Shown: piece by piece, positions 9,486 to 18,063 of the stretch | How the letters are laid out: each line of letters starts with the position of its first letter | Numbering within the stretch: position 1 is the first letter of the stretch | Source: Fodinibius saliphilus | Lineage (GTDB): Bacteria > Bacteroidota > Rhodothermia > Balneolales > Balneolaceae | Reading direction: 5' to 3' | Length of the DNA: 64,000 nt | Assembly (NCBI RefSeq): GCF_005869845.1 | Contig: NZ_VAWF01000001.1 | Location: 1,302,001 to 1,366,000 of the forward strand | Position numbers and translations under genes: made by a program | The notes under the pieces: generated by a model | Told to the model about the DNA's origin: nothing | Database searches by the model: none | Seen by the model: the letters and a program-made list of their open reading frames with translations, nothing else

Positions 9486-9894
9486 AAATCAGGAATTAAT
9501 CGTAATAAATATATATGCCACTTTAAGTGATAGGAAGAGTACATGTTTCATTACAATTTGCTTACTCTTCCCGAGTTTTTGGACGGACCACCGCCCCTCT
9601 AAAGAGGAGGTTTTTAGTACAATTCTAATTCTATCTAACACCATTTGTTAAAAAGAGTTTGTCCTTAAAGCATAGCCTTAAGCCCACCAGCGGAAAATCA
9701 TGAGGGCTCGCGGTATCATTATCGCGTAAGCGTGCTTGTGCAATAATCTTGTTTAGTGTCAGCCAAAGAAGTGTAAGATCTTATTTTTCAGTCCGGCATC
9801 CCCCAATTCTTCTAATCCTAATTCATTTGTAACCTTTCTTAATTTCATCAGTGTACTATAGTGGATAAAGCAAAAGAAAAACCTAACCACACTG
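9486..9894. other. intergenic stretch with weak hairpin and a short open reading stretch
   Basis: Non-genic gap between the MutS-like gene and the ECF sigma gene. A small CCTC-TAAA-GAGG hairpin followed by a T run (9594-9616) may end the upstream transcript. On the minus strand a frame without stop (about 9631-9783, 51 codons) reads like protein (for example ARLRDNDTASPHDFPLVGL) but has no convincing start, and I do not recognise it. It could be a decayed or repetitive element. Confidence 0.4.
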
Positions 9895-10461
9895 GTGTTG
9901 AATTCAATCTCCGACAATGAATTGATGTTAAAAGTGAAGGAAGGCGACCTTGATAAATTGGGGTTACTCTTTGAACGCTACAACAAGCGTCTTTATCACT
10001 TTTTTTACCGGCTGACAGATCGCAGCGATCTCAGTGAAGATCTAGTGCAAGGTGTCTTCGAACGCATATTAAAATATCGAAATACGTATACCAACGATGG
10101 TTCTTTTTCTACGTGGATATTCCAAATTGCTCGAAACCTACAGGCCGATCACTATCGCAAGAATCAATACAGTGGTACCCCTGAAGAGTTTATCAACTGG
10201 GAGCAACTGGAAGACGACACCTTTGCTTACAAAGAAAAGTACCGGAGAAAAAATGAACTCAAACTTTTGCAACAAGCCATCAACAAACTGGATGACATCA
10301 AAAAAGAAACACTCATCCTGAGCCGGTTTGAAGGCTTTAAATACAAAGAAATTGCTAACATCATGGAGTGCTCGGAAAGTGCTGTTAAGGTTCGAATATT
10401 CCGTGCGCTACAAGAAATCGAAGTACATATAAAAGAATTCAACCGTAACGATTATGATTAA
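9895..10461 (+). CDS. ECF RNA polymerase sigma factor
   Basis: A 188-residue sigma-70 factor of the extracytoplasmic-function type. Region 2 spans about 25-95 (LFERYNKRLYHFFYRLTDRSDLSEDLVQGVFERI, then STWIFQIARN). Region 4 lies near 125-180, with the helix-turn-helix EGFKYKEIANIMECSESAVKVRIFRALQEI. No ATG is available near the expected start; GTG at 9895 or TTG at 9898 are the candidates after an in-frame stop at 9859. The next gene overlaps its end by 8 bp and encodes a membrane-anchored protein in the anti-sigma position, so this factor probably controls the following envelope operon. Confidence 0.92.
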   Translation: MLNSISDNELMLKVKEGDLDKLGLLFERYNKRLYHFFYRLTDRSDLSEDLVQGVFERILKYRNTYTNDGSFSTWIFQIARNLQADHYRKNQYSGTPEEFINWEQLEDDTFAYKEKYRRKNELKLLQQAINKLDDIKKETLILSRFEGFKYKEIANIMECSESAVKVRIFRALQEIEVHIKEFNRNDYD

Positions 10462-11272
10462 CGAAAAACATATCGATCTGGTTATTGCCTATATCGATGA
10501 TTCCATCACCACAGAGCAACGAGCCCGGCTAAACAACCTTATTGATCAAGGCAAAATAGATATCCTTGAGATCAAGCAGATGGAGGCTACTTACCAGAAG
10601 ATGGACAAACTACCTGCTTCGGAACCCACGGAGAAGATGCATAACACCTTTTATACTATGCTCGAAGAGGAGAAAAAACAACAGGCTCCCCAGCGATTAA
10701 CAATATTATTGAACCGCCTTAAAGCACTATTTCGCCCAATAGGAATTCGACGCATAGCCGTTGCATCAGTGATCTTCTTGGTTGGTATTTTTGCCGGCAA
10801 TCTTCTTACCCCTTTCCAGGATTACCGCCAGCAGATGAATCAACTATCTGAGGAAGTATCAAAGATGCGCCAAGTTATGATGATGAGTCTGCTGGATAAC
10901 CAGTCCTCTTCGGAACGCCTAAAAGCTGTAAATATAAGCACCAATATACAATCAGCCGATAGTCGAATGATTTCGGCACTACTTAAAACCTTAAATAATG
11001 ATCCCAATGTAAATGTTCGGCTAGCTACAGTCGAAGCTTTGGTTCGACATGCCAGCAACCCAGATGTTCGGCAAGGTCTTGTACAGTCAATTTCTAAACA
11101 ACAATCGCCGCAGGTTCAAGTAGCCTTGGCCGATGCAATGCTGGCAATGCAAGAACCCCGCTCTGTTGATGAACTTCAGAAGCTACTGCAACAAAACGGA
11201 TTAAATGGTGCAGTACGTGATAAACTTGAAAATACTATTGCTGCCTTAGACAAAAACCCACAATCATTATGA
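10454..11272 (+). CDS. membrane-anchored HEAT-repeat protein, candidate anti-sigma factor
   Basis: A 272-residue protein starting inside the sigma gene. Residues 1-90 are charged and cytosolic-looking, and include an N-terminal stretch like those of anti-sigma proteins (DLVIAYIDDSITTEQRARLNNLI). A single membrane helix follows at about 96-116 (IRRIAVASVIFLVGIFAGNLL). The outer part has a short coiled coil (about 122-145) and HEAT-like repeats from about 175 (DPNVNVRLATVEALVRHAS, SPQVQVALADAMLAM). Position and topology suggest it holds the sigma factor at the membrane and senses an envelope signal through the HEAT region; this is inference. There is no zinc-finger (ZAS) motif. Confidence 0.75.
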   Translation: MINEKHIDLVIAYIDDSITTEQRARLNNLIDQGKIDILEIKQMEATYQKMDKLPASEPTEKMHNTFYTMLEEEKKQQAPQRLTILLNRLKALFRPIGIRRIAVASVIFLVGIFAGNLLTPFQDYRQQMNQLSEEVSKMRQVMMMSLLDNQSSSERLKAVNISTNIQSADSRMISALLKTLNNDPNVNVRLATVEALVRHASNPDVRQGLVQSISKQQSPQVQVALADAMLAMQEPRSVDELQKLLQQNGLNGAVRDKLENTIAALDKNPQSL

Positions 11273-12162
11273 AATACCCTAGCTTTATATTTCGTCCAAC
11301 CATCACCATCGCCGTGCTTGCTACACTACTGGTACTAAACAAACCCTTCACGGCCTTGGGCCAAGGTGAAAGAGATACTATAAAAAAGGAGATAACATTT
11401 TCCGATATATCAGATACAGACAACATGCTTAAAATCATGAATCTAAATGGTTCTGTAACGGTTGAATCATACAACGGAAAAAGAATTTCCTTTACCATCA
11501 ATGAAGAACTTTATGGCAGTAGTAAGAATATTAAACAAGCTAAAAACGAATTAAAATATAAATTTGAACAACGTGGAAACGTGGTTCTGGCCTATCTGGA
11601 CGCCCCCTTTATCAAAGTTCGATTTGAAGATGGAGAAGTATATTACTCGGTCAATCGTAAGAATGATGATTATAAATTTGTTCACAATGTAGAGGTTAAA
11701 GTGCCGCAGGATGTACACCTTAAAACCTCTACTATCAACAAAGGAGATATAAAAATTGATGGTCATTTTAAAACGGTAGAGGCTCGTAATGTAAATGGGG
11801 CACTCAAGCTTTCACACCTGGTATCAAAAACAAAAGCCCATACCGTAAACGGTGATATTACACTTTCATATGATAAAGCGCCCAAGAATAACTCTTCCTT
11901 TAAAACTGTAAACGGAACAATCGACATCACTCTACCCGAGGACCTCTCTGCTGATATCTATTTTAAAAGTTTACACGGCGACCTATATACCGACTTCAAG
12001 GATGTGAAGCGTCTGAAGTCCCACACAGATATACAAACAAACTCGCACGGCTCCAAAGGCAAGTATTACTTGAGTAAACAGAGCCCTTTCCGAATCGGAG
12101 AAGGTGGTACTGAACTTAGCTTTAACGTTTTAAATGGCGATGTCTACATTCGAAAAAAATAA
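11269..12162 (+). CDS. exported DUF4097-type beta-strand repeat protein
   Basis: A 297-residue exported protein whose start overlaps the previous stop by 4 bp (ATGA). After an N-terminal membrane segment (about 10-32) it is made of short beta-strand repeats carrying NG-type turns: MNLNGSVTVESYNG near 52, NVNGALKLSHL near 169, TVNGDITLSY near 188, TVNGTIDITLP near 213. This is the pattern of the DUF4097 family, which is predicted to form a beta-helix/solenoid-like sheet; its function is not known. The last residues are GDVYIRKK, almost identical to the end of the next protein. The region is likely a target of the sigma factor encoded two genes upstream. Confidence 0.78.
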   Translation: MKYPSFIFRPTITIAVLATLLVLNKPFTALGQGERDTIKKEITFSDISDTDNMLKIMNLNGSVTVESYNGKRISFTINEELYGSSKNIKQAKNELKYKFEQRGNVVLAYLDAPFIKVRFEDGEVYYSVNRKNDDYKFVHNVEVKVPQDVHLKTSTINKGDIKIDGHFKTVEARNVNGALKLSHLVSKTKAHTVNGDITLSYDKAPKNNSSFKTVNGTIDITLPEDLSADIYFKSLHGDLYTDFKDVKRLKSHTDIQTNSHGSKGKYYLSKQSPFRIGEGGTELSFNVLNGDVYIRKK

Positions 12163-12248
12163 CACGGCGATTAACCACAGACTATCTAAAAACCATTTGG
12201 GACAACATTTGAACACTAATAATTATAACAATCTAAAAACAAATAGTT

Positions 12249-13049
12249 ATGAGAGCACTTAAATATATAACACTTCTTCTCTTTGCTAGCCTGTTTCCAA
12301 TGCAAATTATGGCCCAAGAACAGATAGCTGTGCCCCTTTCTAAACCCGGAGAAGCGGGGATACTTGATATCGGCATTGTACGAGGTTCTATTACCGTAAC
12401 TGGCTATGATGGTGAAGAAGTATTGGTAAGATACCAAGGAGATCGCAAGAAAGAACATGAAGTTACTAAGAATGGTCTGCGCAAAATTTCAACTAACTCC
12501 TCAGGCTTTGAAGTCAGCGAAGAAAATAATAAGGTGGAAATTAGCGGGGCTTCTCCCATGCAATCCATCGATTTTGAGGTCACCGTACCTCGCAACTTCT
12601 CACTCAACCTCTCAACTGTGAATGGTGGAGGAATTCATGTTGAAAATGTTCAGGGAGAAATGGACATCAGTAATGTTAATGGAGAAGTAAGCTTGACAAA
12701 TGTTGGCGGGGCAGCGCTTGTAAATACAGTAAATGGAGATATCAAAGCCATTTTCCAAAACGTTTCTCCCAATAGCCCTATGGCTTTCAGTAATCTAAAT
12801 GGAGATATCGATATAACTCTTCCGGCAAAAGCAAAAATAACAGCTAAAATGAAATCGGAATGGGGGGAAGTATTTACTGACTTTGAAATTGATATTAACC
12901 GAAACAAGCAAAAGAAGGTCAAATCTTCTGCTGATGACGGTGTCTATAAAGTTTCTGTCAATAACTGGATCTATGGAGACATCAACGGCGGCGGACCCGA
13001 ATATCATTTCAAAAGTATGCGGGGCAATATTTATATCCGAAAAAAATAA
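12249..13049 (+). CDS. second exported DUF4097-type protein
   Basis: A 266-residue paralogue of the preceding gene, with a clear signal peptide (MRALKYITLLLFASLFPMQIMAQ). It shows the same NG-turn strand repeats (LSTVNGGGIHVENV, ISNVNGEVSLTNV, VNTVNGDIKAIF, SNLNGDIDITLP) between about residues 120 and 200. Both proteins then have a fold-ending stretch with (V/L)(F/Y)TDF and finish on G(D/N)(V/I)YIRKK. It sits 86 bp after the first paralogue, so it may share the transcript. Cellular role unknown; likely envelope. Confidence 0.78.
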   Translation: MRALKYITLLLFASLFPMQIMAQEQIAVPLSKPGEAGILDIGIVRGSITVTGYDGEEVLVRYQGDRKKEHEVTKNGLRKISTNSSGFEVSEENNKVEISGASPMQSIDFEVTVPRNFSLNLSTVNGGGIHVENVQGEMDISNVNGEVSLTNVGGAALVNTVNGDIKAIFQNVSPNSPMAFSNLNGDIDITLPAKAKITAKMKSEWGEVFTDFEIDINRNKQKKVKSSADDGVYKVSVNNWIYGDINGGGPEYHFKSMRGNIYIRKK

Positions 13050-13113
13050 AAATGCAACCTAATAAGCAGCTCCATGTCTACTAAAAAGAAGCATTCTAAC
13101 CGATGAAAATATA

Positions 13114-13702
13114 ATGACACACCTCCTGCATAAAAATTTAACAGCTGTACTTTTTTTCTGTTCTGCATTTCTATTTTAGCCTATGGTCAGGAAACCACAG
13201 TAACAGAAAAGAGAAAGCAAGATGATAGCCCCATGATCCATCGCTAAAACCCATAAAGCTACCAGCCGAATATGAAATAAAACTGGATGGAAAGCTAATT
13301 GAACAGGTCTGGACTACTGCCCAAGTAACCAGCAAATTTACGCAACGCATACCTGATGATGGGCAACCGGCTACAGAAAAACCGAAGTTCGTATAGTTTA
13401 TTCCAATAATACTTTATATGTAGGAATTCCTGCTTATGACACTGCTAAGGATTCTAAAGCAGCTACCCTTTTCAGTGGATTCCAATAAAACCACTCTATC
13501 GGGTTATGCAGGCGAGCTTTCTTTTGGTAAGCTTGCTGGTAACCATTGGCGGGGCTCCCTCAGCTATTCCGTAGTTAGTCCGGGTTATGAAGTTAACGAA
13601 ATCGGTCCACATGCTCTCTCCTATTTTCTTGCCTATAGAGAAACCTCACCCAAACTATTCCGCATTTATAACATGTGGGTTTTAGATGGTTATGGATGAA
13701 AT
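13114..13702 (+). pseudogene. decayed DUF5916 / carbohydrate-binding family 9-like outer membrane protein gene
   Basis: Fragments of one gene can be followed through several frames. It starts with a signal peptide (from ATG 13114, MTHLLHKNLTAVLFFCSAFLF), then a frameshift into AYGQETTVTEKRKQDD, a stop, then another frame reading PAEYEIKLDGKLIEQVWTTA and TQRIPDDGQPATEK. A further frameshift near 13380 gives TEVRIVYSNNTLYVGIPAYD. The next piece jumps to the late barrel region (GYAGELSFGKLAGNHWRG, SVVSPGYEVNEIG), so several hundred codons are missing. IDGKLDE-W and PDDGQPATE-TEVR are hallmarks of the N-terminal domain of DUF5916 proteins. Dead gene, remnants only. Confidence 0.8.
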
Positions 13703-13854
13703 TACGGTAGTGACTTGATTGGACATTTACGCCTTCTAAGCATACATAGCATAAAACGGCCTCATGTTTTCATGATCTGGGGACATTTTTATTGCGAAAA
13801 ATCCTTCGTATTATTTTATCACACAACTATCAATTTATCTCTTATTTTTGACTG

Positions 13855-14814
13855 ATGGATTTAAGCAACGAAATTGAACAGGCCCACCGACGTATTCGTG
13901 ATGAAATTTTAAAAACTCCGCTACTTTATTCGAATTGGCTTAGCAATGTATGTGATGGTGATGTGTACCTTAAAATGGAAAGTGAGCAACTAACCGGATC
14001 ATTTAAAGCACGAGGGAGCCTCAATAAATTGAAGTGGATGCAGGAGAATAACATAAAAAAAATGCCCGTTACAGCTTCCACAGGGAATCACGGACTTGGA
14101 TTCGCCCGGGCATGTTCTCTTCTGGATATTAAAGGAAAGATTTTTCTTCCCCACAATGCTGTGTCCTCTAAAGTTGAAGCTATCAGAGGCTATGATACAG
14201 ATATTGAATTTCACGGTGATGATCCCTATACCACAGAAAAGTATGCCCGCCAAACAGCAGACGATCAGGGATGGGTTTATGTTTCTCCTTATAACGATCC
14301 GCAAATCGTAGCTGGGCAAGGTACTATCGGAGTAGAAATGTTAAACCAACTCTCTGAAAAACCAGATAATATTCTAGCCACGGTTGGTGGAGGTGGACTA
14401 ATTTCAGGTATTGGAACTTATATAAATGCAGAAGCTTCAACGACAAACATTATTGGCTGCCAACCAGAAAATTCGCCTGAAATGGGTATTAGCGTACGAG
14501 CCGGTGTATATAAAGAGTTTGAGTCAAAACCAACGCTTTCTGACGGTTCGGCAGGGGGTTTTGAACCCGACTCCATAACCTTTGACCTGTGTAAAAAATT
14601 AGTTGACGAATTTATCTTCATTTCTGAAGACGAAATCGCCGGGGCTATTCGTTCTATGATCGAACAACACAGTAAATTAGTGGAAGGATCGGCCGGCGTT
14701 GCAATTGCAAGCTTGCTTAAACATCCTAAGCAATTTACTAATCAAACAACTGTAATAGTCATTTGTGGCGCAAACATATCAACCGATAAATTACAATCGG
14801 TACTATGTAATTAA
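13855..14814 (+). CDS. PLP-dependent threonine/serine ammonia-lyase or racemase
   Basis: Fold-type II PLP enzyme (319 aa). The PLP lysine is in GSFKARGS (Lys51), the substrate loop is TASTGNHG near 73-80, and the phosphate-binding glycine loop is VGGGGLISG near 177. The sequence agrees with the short threonine dehydratase/serine racemase family. It lacks the C-terminal ACT regulatory domain of biosynthetic IlvA, which fits a catabolic dehydratase or serine racemase. Which activity dominates cannot be told from sequence. It stands alone, followed 32 bp later by the SIMPL gene. Confidence 0.85.
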   Translation: MDLSNEIEQAHRRIRDEILKTPLLYSNWLSNVCDGDVYLKMESEQLTGSFKARGSLNKLKWMQENNIKKMPVTASTGNHGLGFARACSLLDIKGKIFLPHNAVSSKVEAIRGYDTDIEFHGDDPYTTEKYARQTADDQGWVYVSPYNDPQIVAGQGTIGVEMLNQLSEKPDNILATVGGGGLISGIGTYINAEASTTNIIGCQPENSPEMGISVRAGVYKEFESKPTLSDGSAGGFEPDSITFDLCKKLVDEFIFISEDEIAGAIRSMIEQHSKLVEGSAGVAIASLLKHPKQFTNQTTVIVICGANISTDKLQSVLCN

Positions 14815-14846
14815 ATCTTATATAATTAATTATTAATCTATTCCCT

Positions 14847-15533
14847 ATGAGAGTAATAACAATACTATTTTCGTTACTTGTCTTCATTGGAACAGCTCAT
14901 GCTCAAAATCAGGGTCAAATTTCTGTAAATGCTTCGGCACAGGTACTTTTACCAGCTGATATAATCTCTTTTCGCATAAACGTAAATGCAGAAGCCGATA
15001 CCCCACAAGAAGTATATAAGCTGCACAAAGAGCGCGAAAGGGTGCTAGTCGAATTGCTCAAAAAACATGATATCAAAGATAAAAATATTAATTTTGACCC
15101 TATATCTATCCACTCACAATATGATCGATCTTATCAAAACAGGAAAAAAAAGCGAATTAGAACCCAACAAGCAGTAATACTCTCGCTGGGTAGTTTTGAC
15201 ATTTATGAAGAAATCCAATTAACCCTTATTAAAAATAACTTTGACGAGTTTAGTGGCAGCTTTTCATCCAGTAAAAAAGAGAAAGGTGAAGATAACGCTT
15301 TAAAAAAGGCACTGAAGTTAGCCCGTGAAAAAGCAGATACTATAGCTGATGAAACAGGACTTACTATATCTGGTATTGCCAACATCAACTATTCCTATAA
15401 CCAGCATCCGCCCCGACCGGTAAAAATGATGGAACAAGCTGCTATGCCTTCTTCCGGCAGTTTATTGCAATTTGACCAAACGGTTAGCGTTTCGGCTCGT
15501 GTTTCTATCAATTATGACGTTGAAGAAAAGTAA
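14847..15533 (+). CDS. SIMPL (DUF541) domain periplasmic protein
   Basis: A 228-residue exported protein with signal peptide MRVITILFSLLVFIGTAHAQ and one SIMPL/DUF541 domain. The family opening is visible (ISVNASAQVLLPADIISFRINVNAEA), as is the later stretch LKLAREKADTIADETGLTISGIANINY near 155-180. SIMPL proteins such as BP26 and YggE are periplasmic oligomers of uncertain function, sometimes linked to oxidative stress. Transcription converges on the PIG-L gene. Confidence 0.85.
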   Translation: MRVITILFSLLVFIGTAHAQNQGQISVNASAQVLLPADIISFRINVNAEADTPQEVYKLHKERERVLVELLKKHDIKDKNINFDPISIHSQYDRSYQNRKKKRIRTQQAVILSLGSFDIYEEIQLTLIKNNFDEFSGSFSSSKKEKGEDNALKKALKLAREKADTIADETGLTISGIANINYSYNQHPPRPVKMMEQAAMPSSGSLLQFDQTVSVSARVSINYDVEEK

Positions 15534-15564
15534 ATTTCACCAGAAAGCGTTATTATCCTTTTCC

Positions 15565-15592
15565 GATGATAATGCTTTATATGTTTATCATC
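15565..15592. terminator. bidirectional terminator
   Basis: GATGATAA and TTATCATC form a perfect 8-bp stem (15565-15572 with 15585-15592) between the convergent SIMPL and PIG-L genes. Confidence 0.5.
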
Positions 15593-15597
15593 ATTTA

Positions 15598-16530
15598 CTA
15601 TTCATTATCAAAATCGATCTCAGGATTCCTATAAATAGGTATTTCATTCACTGCCTTAAAATAATCTCTGGCTTTCTGAATCTGTTGTGCATTGTTAAAT
15701 GAATATGGCCAATACTGCTCCACATTACCCCGGCCCATATACATCTGCATCGTTCCTTGCGACTTATGTGCTGCTATTACCCAATTGCCGATAATTTTAT
15801 AACTAAGGCGATCATTGTGGCCAAAGGTTTGTGTGCGATCAAACAGAAAGGGACCTTGATCTTTATTTATCTCTGAAATCGGATAGCCTTCTAGGGCACT
15901 ATAACCAGTAGTATCATCCACAGAAGAAACAATATCAGTTGTAAGCACAACCGGTCTATCATCTTCTGGCAATTTGTTAATAGCTTGCAGTGTAAGTATA
16001 GCCGAAGCTTTATGATGGGCGTGGGTATCTTTCGATGGCATCATGGTAAATACAAAGTCATAATGTTGGTCCGAAAGGATTTTATGAAGTCGCTGTTTAA
16101 TCCAGCTAATATTCCAGCTGTTTAAAGGATTTAATATATCTTTTGAGAATTTATCATCCACCTGGTCAAAAAAGAAATAGTTACGTATTCCCACAATCTC
16201 ACCTCCTTTCATCAGCTCTCGCTTTCTGATCGCCGGCAGATATTCGCGGCCCACCTCTTCTTTATCCAGCTCGCGATCATAAATATAGTTTCCCAGCGTT
16301 GAGTACTTATATCCACCTTCGCCATTGGTCATAAGAGCTAAATCAACTTTCCCATCCAAAAGATGGGTTGTTTTGAAAACCGTGGCAGCAAAAAGCGCAT
16401 CATCATCAGGATGTGCCGTCACTAACAAAATCTTTGGTTGATACTCAAGGTGTTGAGCTTCTATGTGCTGCTGTAACCCTACAAAACAGATTAAAAATAC
16501 TATTAGAATCGATAAATTAAGCTTTCGCAT
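15598..16530 (-). CDS. exported PIG-L (LmbE-like) family deacetylase
   Basis: A 310-residue protein with an N-terminal signal peptide (cleavage likely after VGLQQHIEAQ). The PIG-L zinc motif AHPDDDALF is at 39-47, and a second ligand region DTHAHHKAS sits near 165. The family removes N-acetyl groups from GlcNAc-containing or related substrates using zinc. Export suggests a periplasmic or surface glycan or glycoside substrate, but none can be named. It follows the esterase gene by 17 bp on the same strand and is probably co-transcribed with it. Confidence 0.85.
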   Translation of the reverse strand: MRKLNLSILIVFLICFVGLQQHIEAQHLEYQPKILLVTAHPDDDALFAATVFKTTHLLDGKVDLALMTNGEGGYKYSTLGNYIYDRELDKEEVGREYLPAIRKRELMKGGEIVGIRNYFFFDQVDDKFSKDILNPLNSWNISWIKQRLHKILSDQHYDFVFTMMPSKDTHAHHKASAILTLQAINKLPEDDRPVVLTTDIVSSVDDTTGYSALEGYPISEINKDQGPFLFDRTQTFGHNDRLSYKIIGNWVIAAHKSQGTMQMYMGRGNVEQYWPYSFNNAQQIQKARDYFKAVNEIPIYRNPEIDFDNE

Positions 16531-16547
16531 AACAAGAATATTTTCAA

Positions 16548-17198
16548 CTATTTAGAGTATGTCTCTTCTTTTCTTTTTTTCTTCAATATGGGTTTTAAGG
16601 TATCCCAAACCGTCTCTGCTATTATTTCATGTCCCTTTGCCGTTGGATGAATACCATCAGCTTGATTAAGCTCTGGATCTCCGGCCACCCCTTTCAGTAA
16701 GAAAGGGAGCAAGATAATATCATTCTTTCTTGCCAATTCAGGGTACATTTCTTTAAACTTTTCTGTGTATTCGGGTCCCAGGTTAGGAGGCACCTGCATA
16801 CCGGTAATAATAATTTCAGCTTTGGGATACTGCTGTTCCACTTTATCAATAATCTTTTGCAGATTCTTTTTAGTGGCATCAAGATCAATACCCCGAAGCC
16901 CATCATTCCCTCCTAATTCAAGTACAAAAACAGAGACCGGTTGTCTTAGCATCCAATCTACCCGGCGAACCCCTCCTGCAGAAGTTTCCCCACTTAATCC
17001 AGCATTCACTGCTTGAAAATTCCATCCCAGCGAATCAATTCTTTGTTGTATCAGAGCCGGAAAAGCCTTTTTTGTATTAATCCCATAACCTGCCGTGATA
17101 CTATCTCCAAAAAAGAGGATCCGTTGTTCCGAATCTTGAGCAGCAAGCAACAGTGGAAATAAGAGAAGTATAACAAATACTAATAAAAATCGTCTCAT
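16548..17198 (-). CDS. tesA: periplasmic GDSL arylesterase / thioesterase I (TesA)
   Basis: SGNH hydrolase with all four blocks: GDSITAGYG (block I, catalytic Ser), the Gly in GLSGETSAGG (block II), GGND (block III) and DGIHPTAKGH (block V, catalytic Asp and His). I start at 17198, because the protein then opens with a normal signal peptide (MRRFLLVFVILLLFPLLLAAQ); an ATG at 17237 would extend it by 13 residues. TesA hydrolyses acyl-CoA and aryl esters and lysophospholipids in E. coli. It is divergent from an ABC transporter pair like ybbA-ybbP, the same neighbourhood as in E. coli, which strengthens the call. Confidence 0.9.
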   Translation of the reverse strand: MRRFLLVFVILLLFPLLLAAQDSEQRILFFGDSITAGYGINTKKAFPALIQQRIDSLGWNFQAVNAGLSGETSAGGVRRVDWMLRQPVSVFVLELGGNDGLRGIDLDATKKNLQKIIDKVEQQYPKAEIIITGMQVPPNLGPEYTEKFKEMYPELARKNDIILLPFLLKGVAGDPELNQADGIHPTAKGHEIIAETVWDTLKPILKKKRKEETYSK

Positions 17199-17322
17199 TA
17201 AGAAGAAAAAAGTTAAAGATTGTTTTAGCATTTTCATTAAAACTTAGGAACGCTTTTCTTAACGGAATGATTCAACCGTTTGAAGTTGTTTCAAACCATA
17301 ATCTAACTATGATATTATTTTT

Positions 17323-18042
17323 ATGGGTTCAAATCCAATTTTGGAAGTTACAAATCTTACACAACAATTTACGAATGGTGATCATAAGCTTACCGTACTT
17401 GATCATGTCGATTTTTCGATACAGGAAGGAACAATTTGTTCTGTAGTCGGTCCTTCGGGTAGTGGCAAAACCACTTTACTGGGATTATGTGCCGGACTTG
17501 ACCGACCAACAACGGGGCAGGTAACACTTAACGAGGTACCACTGGGACCACTCGATGAAGATGAACGAGCAGAGGTCCGTAATAAGCATGTAGGCTTTGT
17601 TTTTCAAACCTTTCAACTTGTTCCTACGTTGACGGCTTTGGAAAATGTGATGGTTCCCCTGGAACTGCGGGGAATAAAATCATCTGAAGTACAAGAAGAA
17701 GCCGAAGAACTACTGACAAAGGTTGGTCTTGGAGATCGGTTTCAACACTACCCTACCCAACTCTCAGGAGGTGAGCAGCAGCGCGTAGCTATTGCCCGGG
17801 CTTTTATTAATAAGCCTAAAATACTATTTGCTGATGAACCTACGGGAAACCTTGATGCCGAAACAGGTTCAAAAATTGAAAACCTACTCTTTGATCTCAA
17901 CAAATCACTCGGTACTACCCTTATTCTTGTAACACACGACCTTTCCCTGGCTAAACAATGTCAGCGTATAATCAGGTTAAAAAATGGGAAAATATTTAAG
18001 GATGAGTGGGTTACCTCTCCTGAAGCAGAACAGTTAAAATAA
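17323..18042 (+). CDS. ybbA: ABC transporter ATP-binding protein, YbbA-like
   Basis: A 239-residue ATPase of the MacB/LolD group. Walker A is GPSGSGKTT near 46-54, the Q-loop lies in FVFQTFQLVPTLTALENV, the signature is LSGGEQQRVAIARA near 146-159, and Walker B is ILFADEPTGNLD near 167-178. It is followed 21 bp later by a large FtsX-type permease. The pair next to tesA matches YbbA-YbbP, an ABC system of the mechanotransmission type suspected to extract hydrophobic molecules from the inner membrane. Its substrate is unproven. Confidence 0.9.
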   Translation: MGSNPILEVTNLTQQFTNGDHKLTVLDHVDFSIQEGTICSVVGPSGSGKTTLLGLCAGLDRPTTGQVTLNEVPLGPLDEDERAEVRNKHVGFVFQTFQLVPTLTALENVMVPLELRGIKSSEVQEEAEELLTKVGLGDRFQHYPTQLSGGEQQRVAIARAFINKPKILFADEPTGNLDAETGSKIENLLFDLNKSLGTTLILVTHDLSLAKQCQRIIRLKNGKIFKDEWVTSPEAEQLK

Positions 18043-18063
18043 CGCAGATCTTACTTTACTTAT

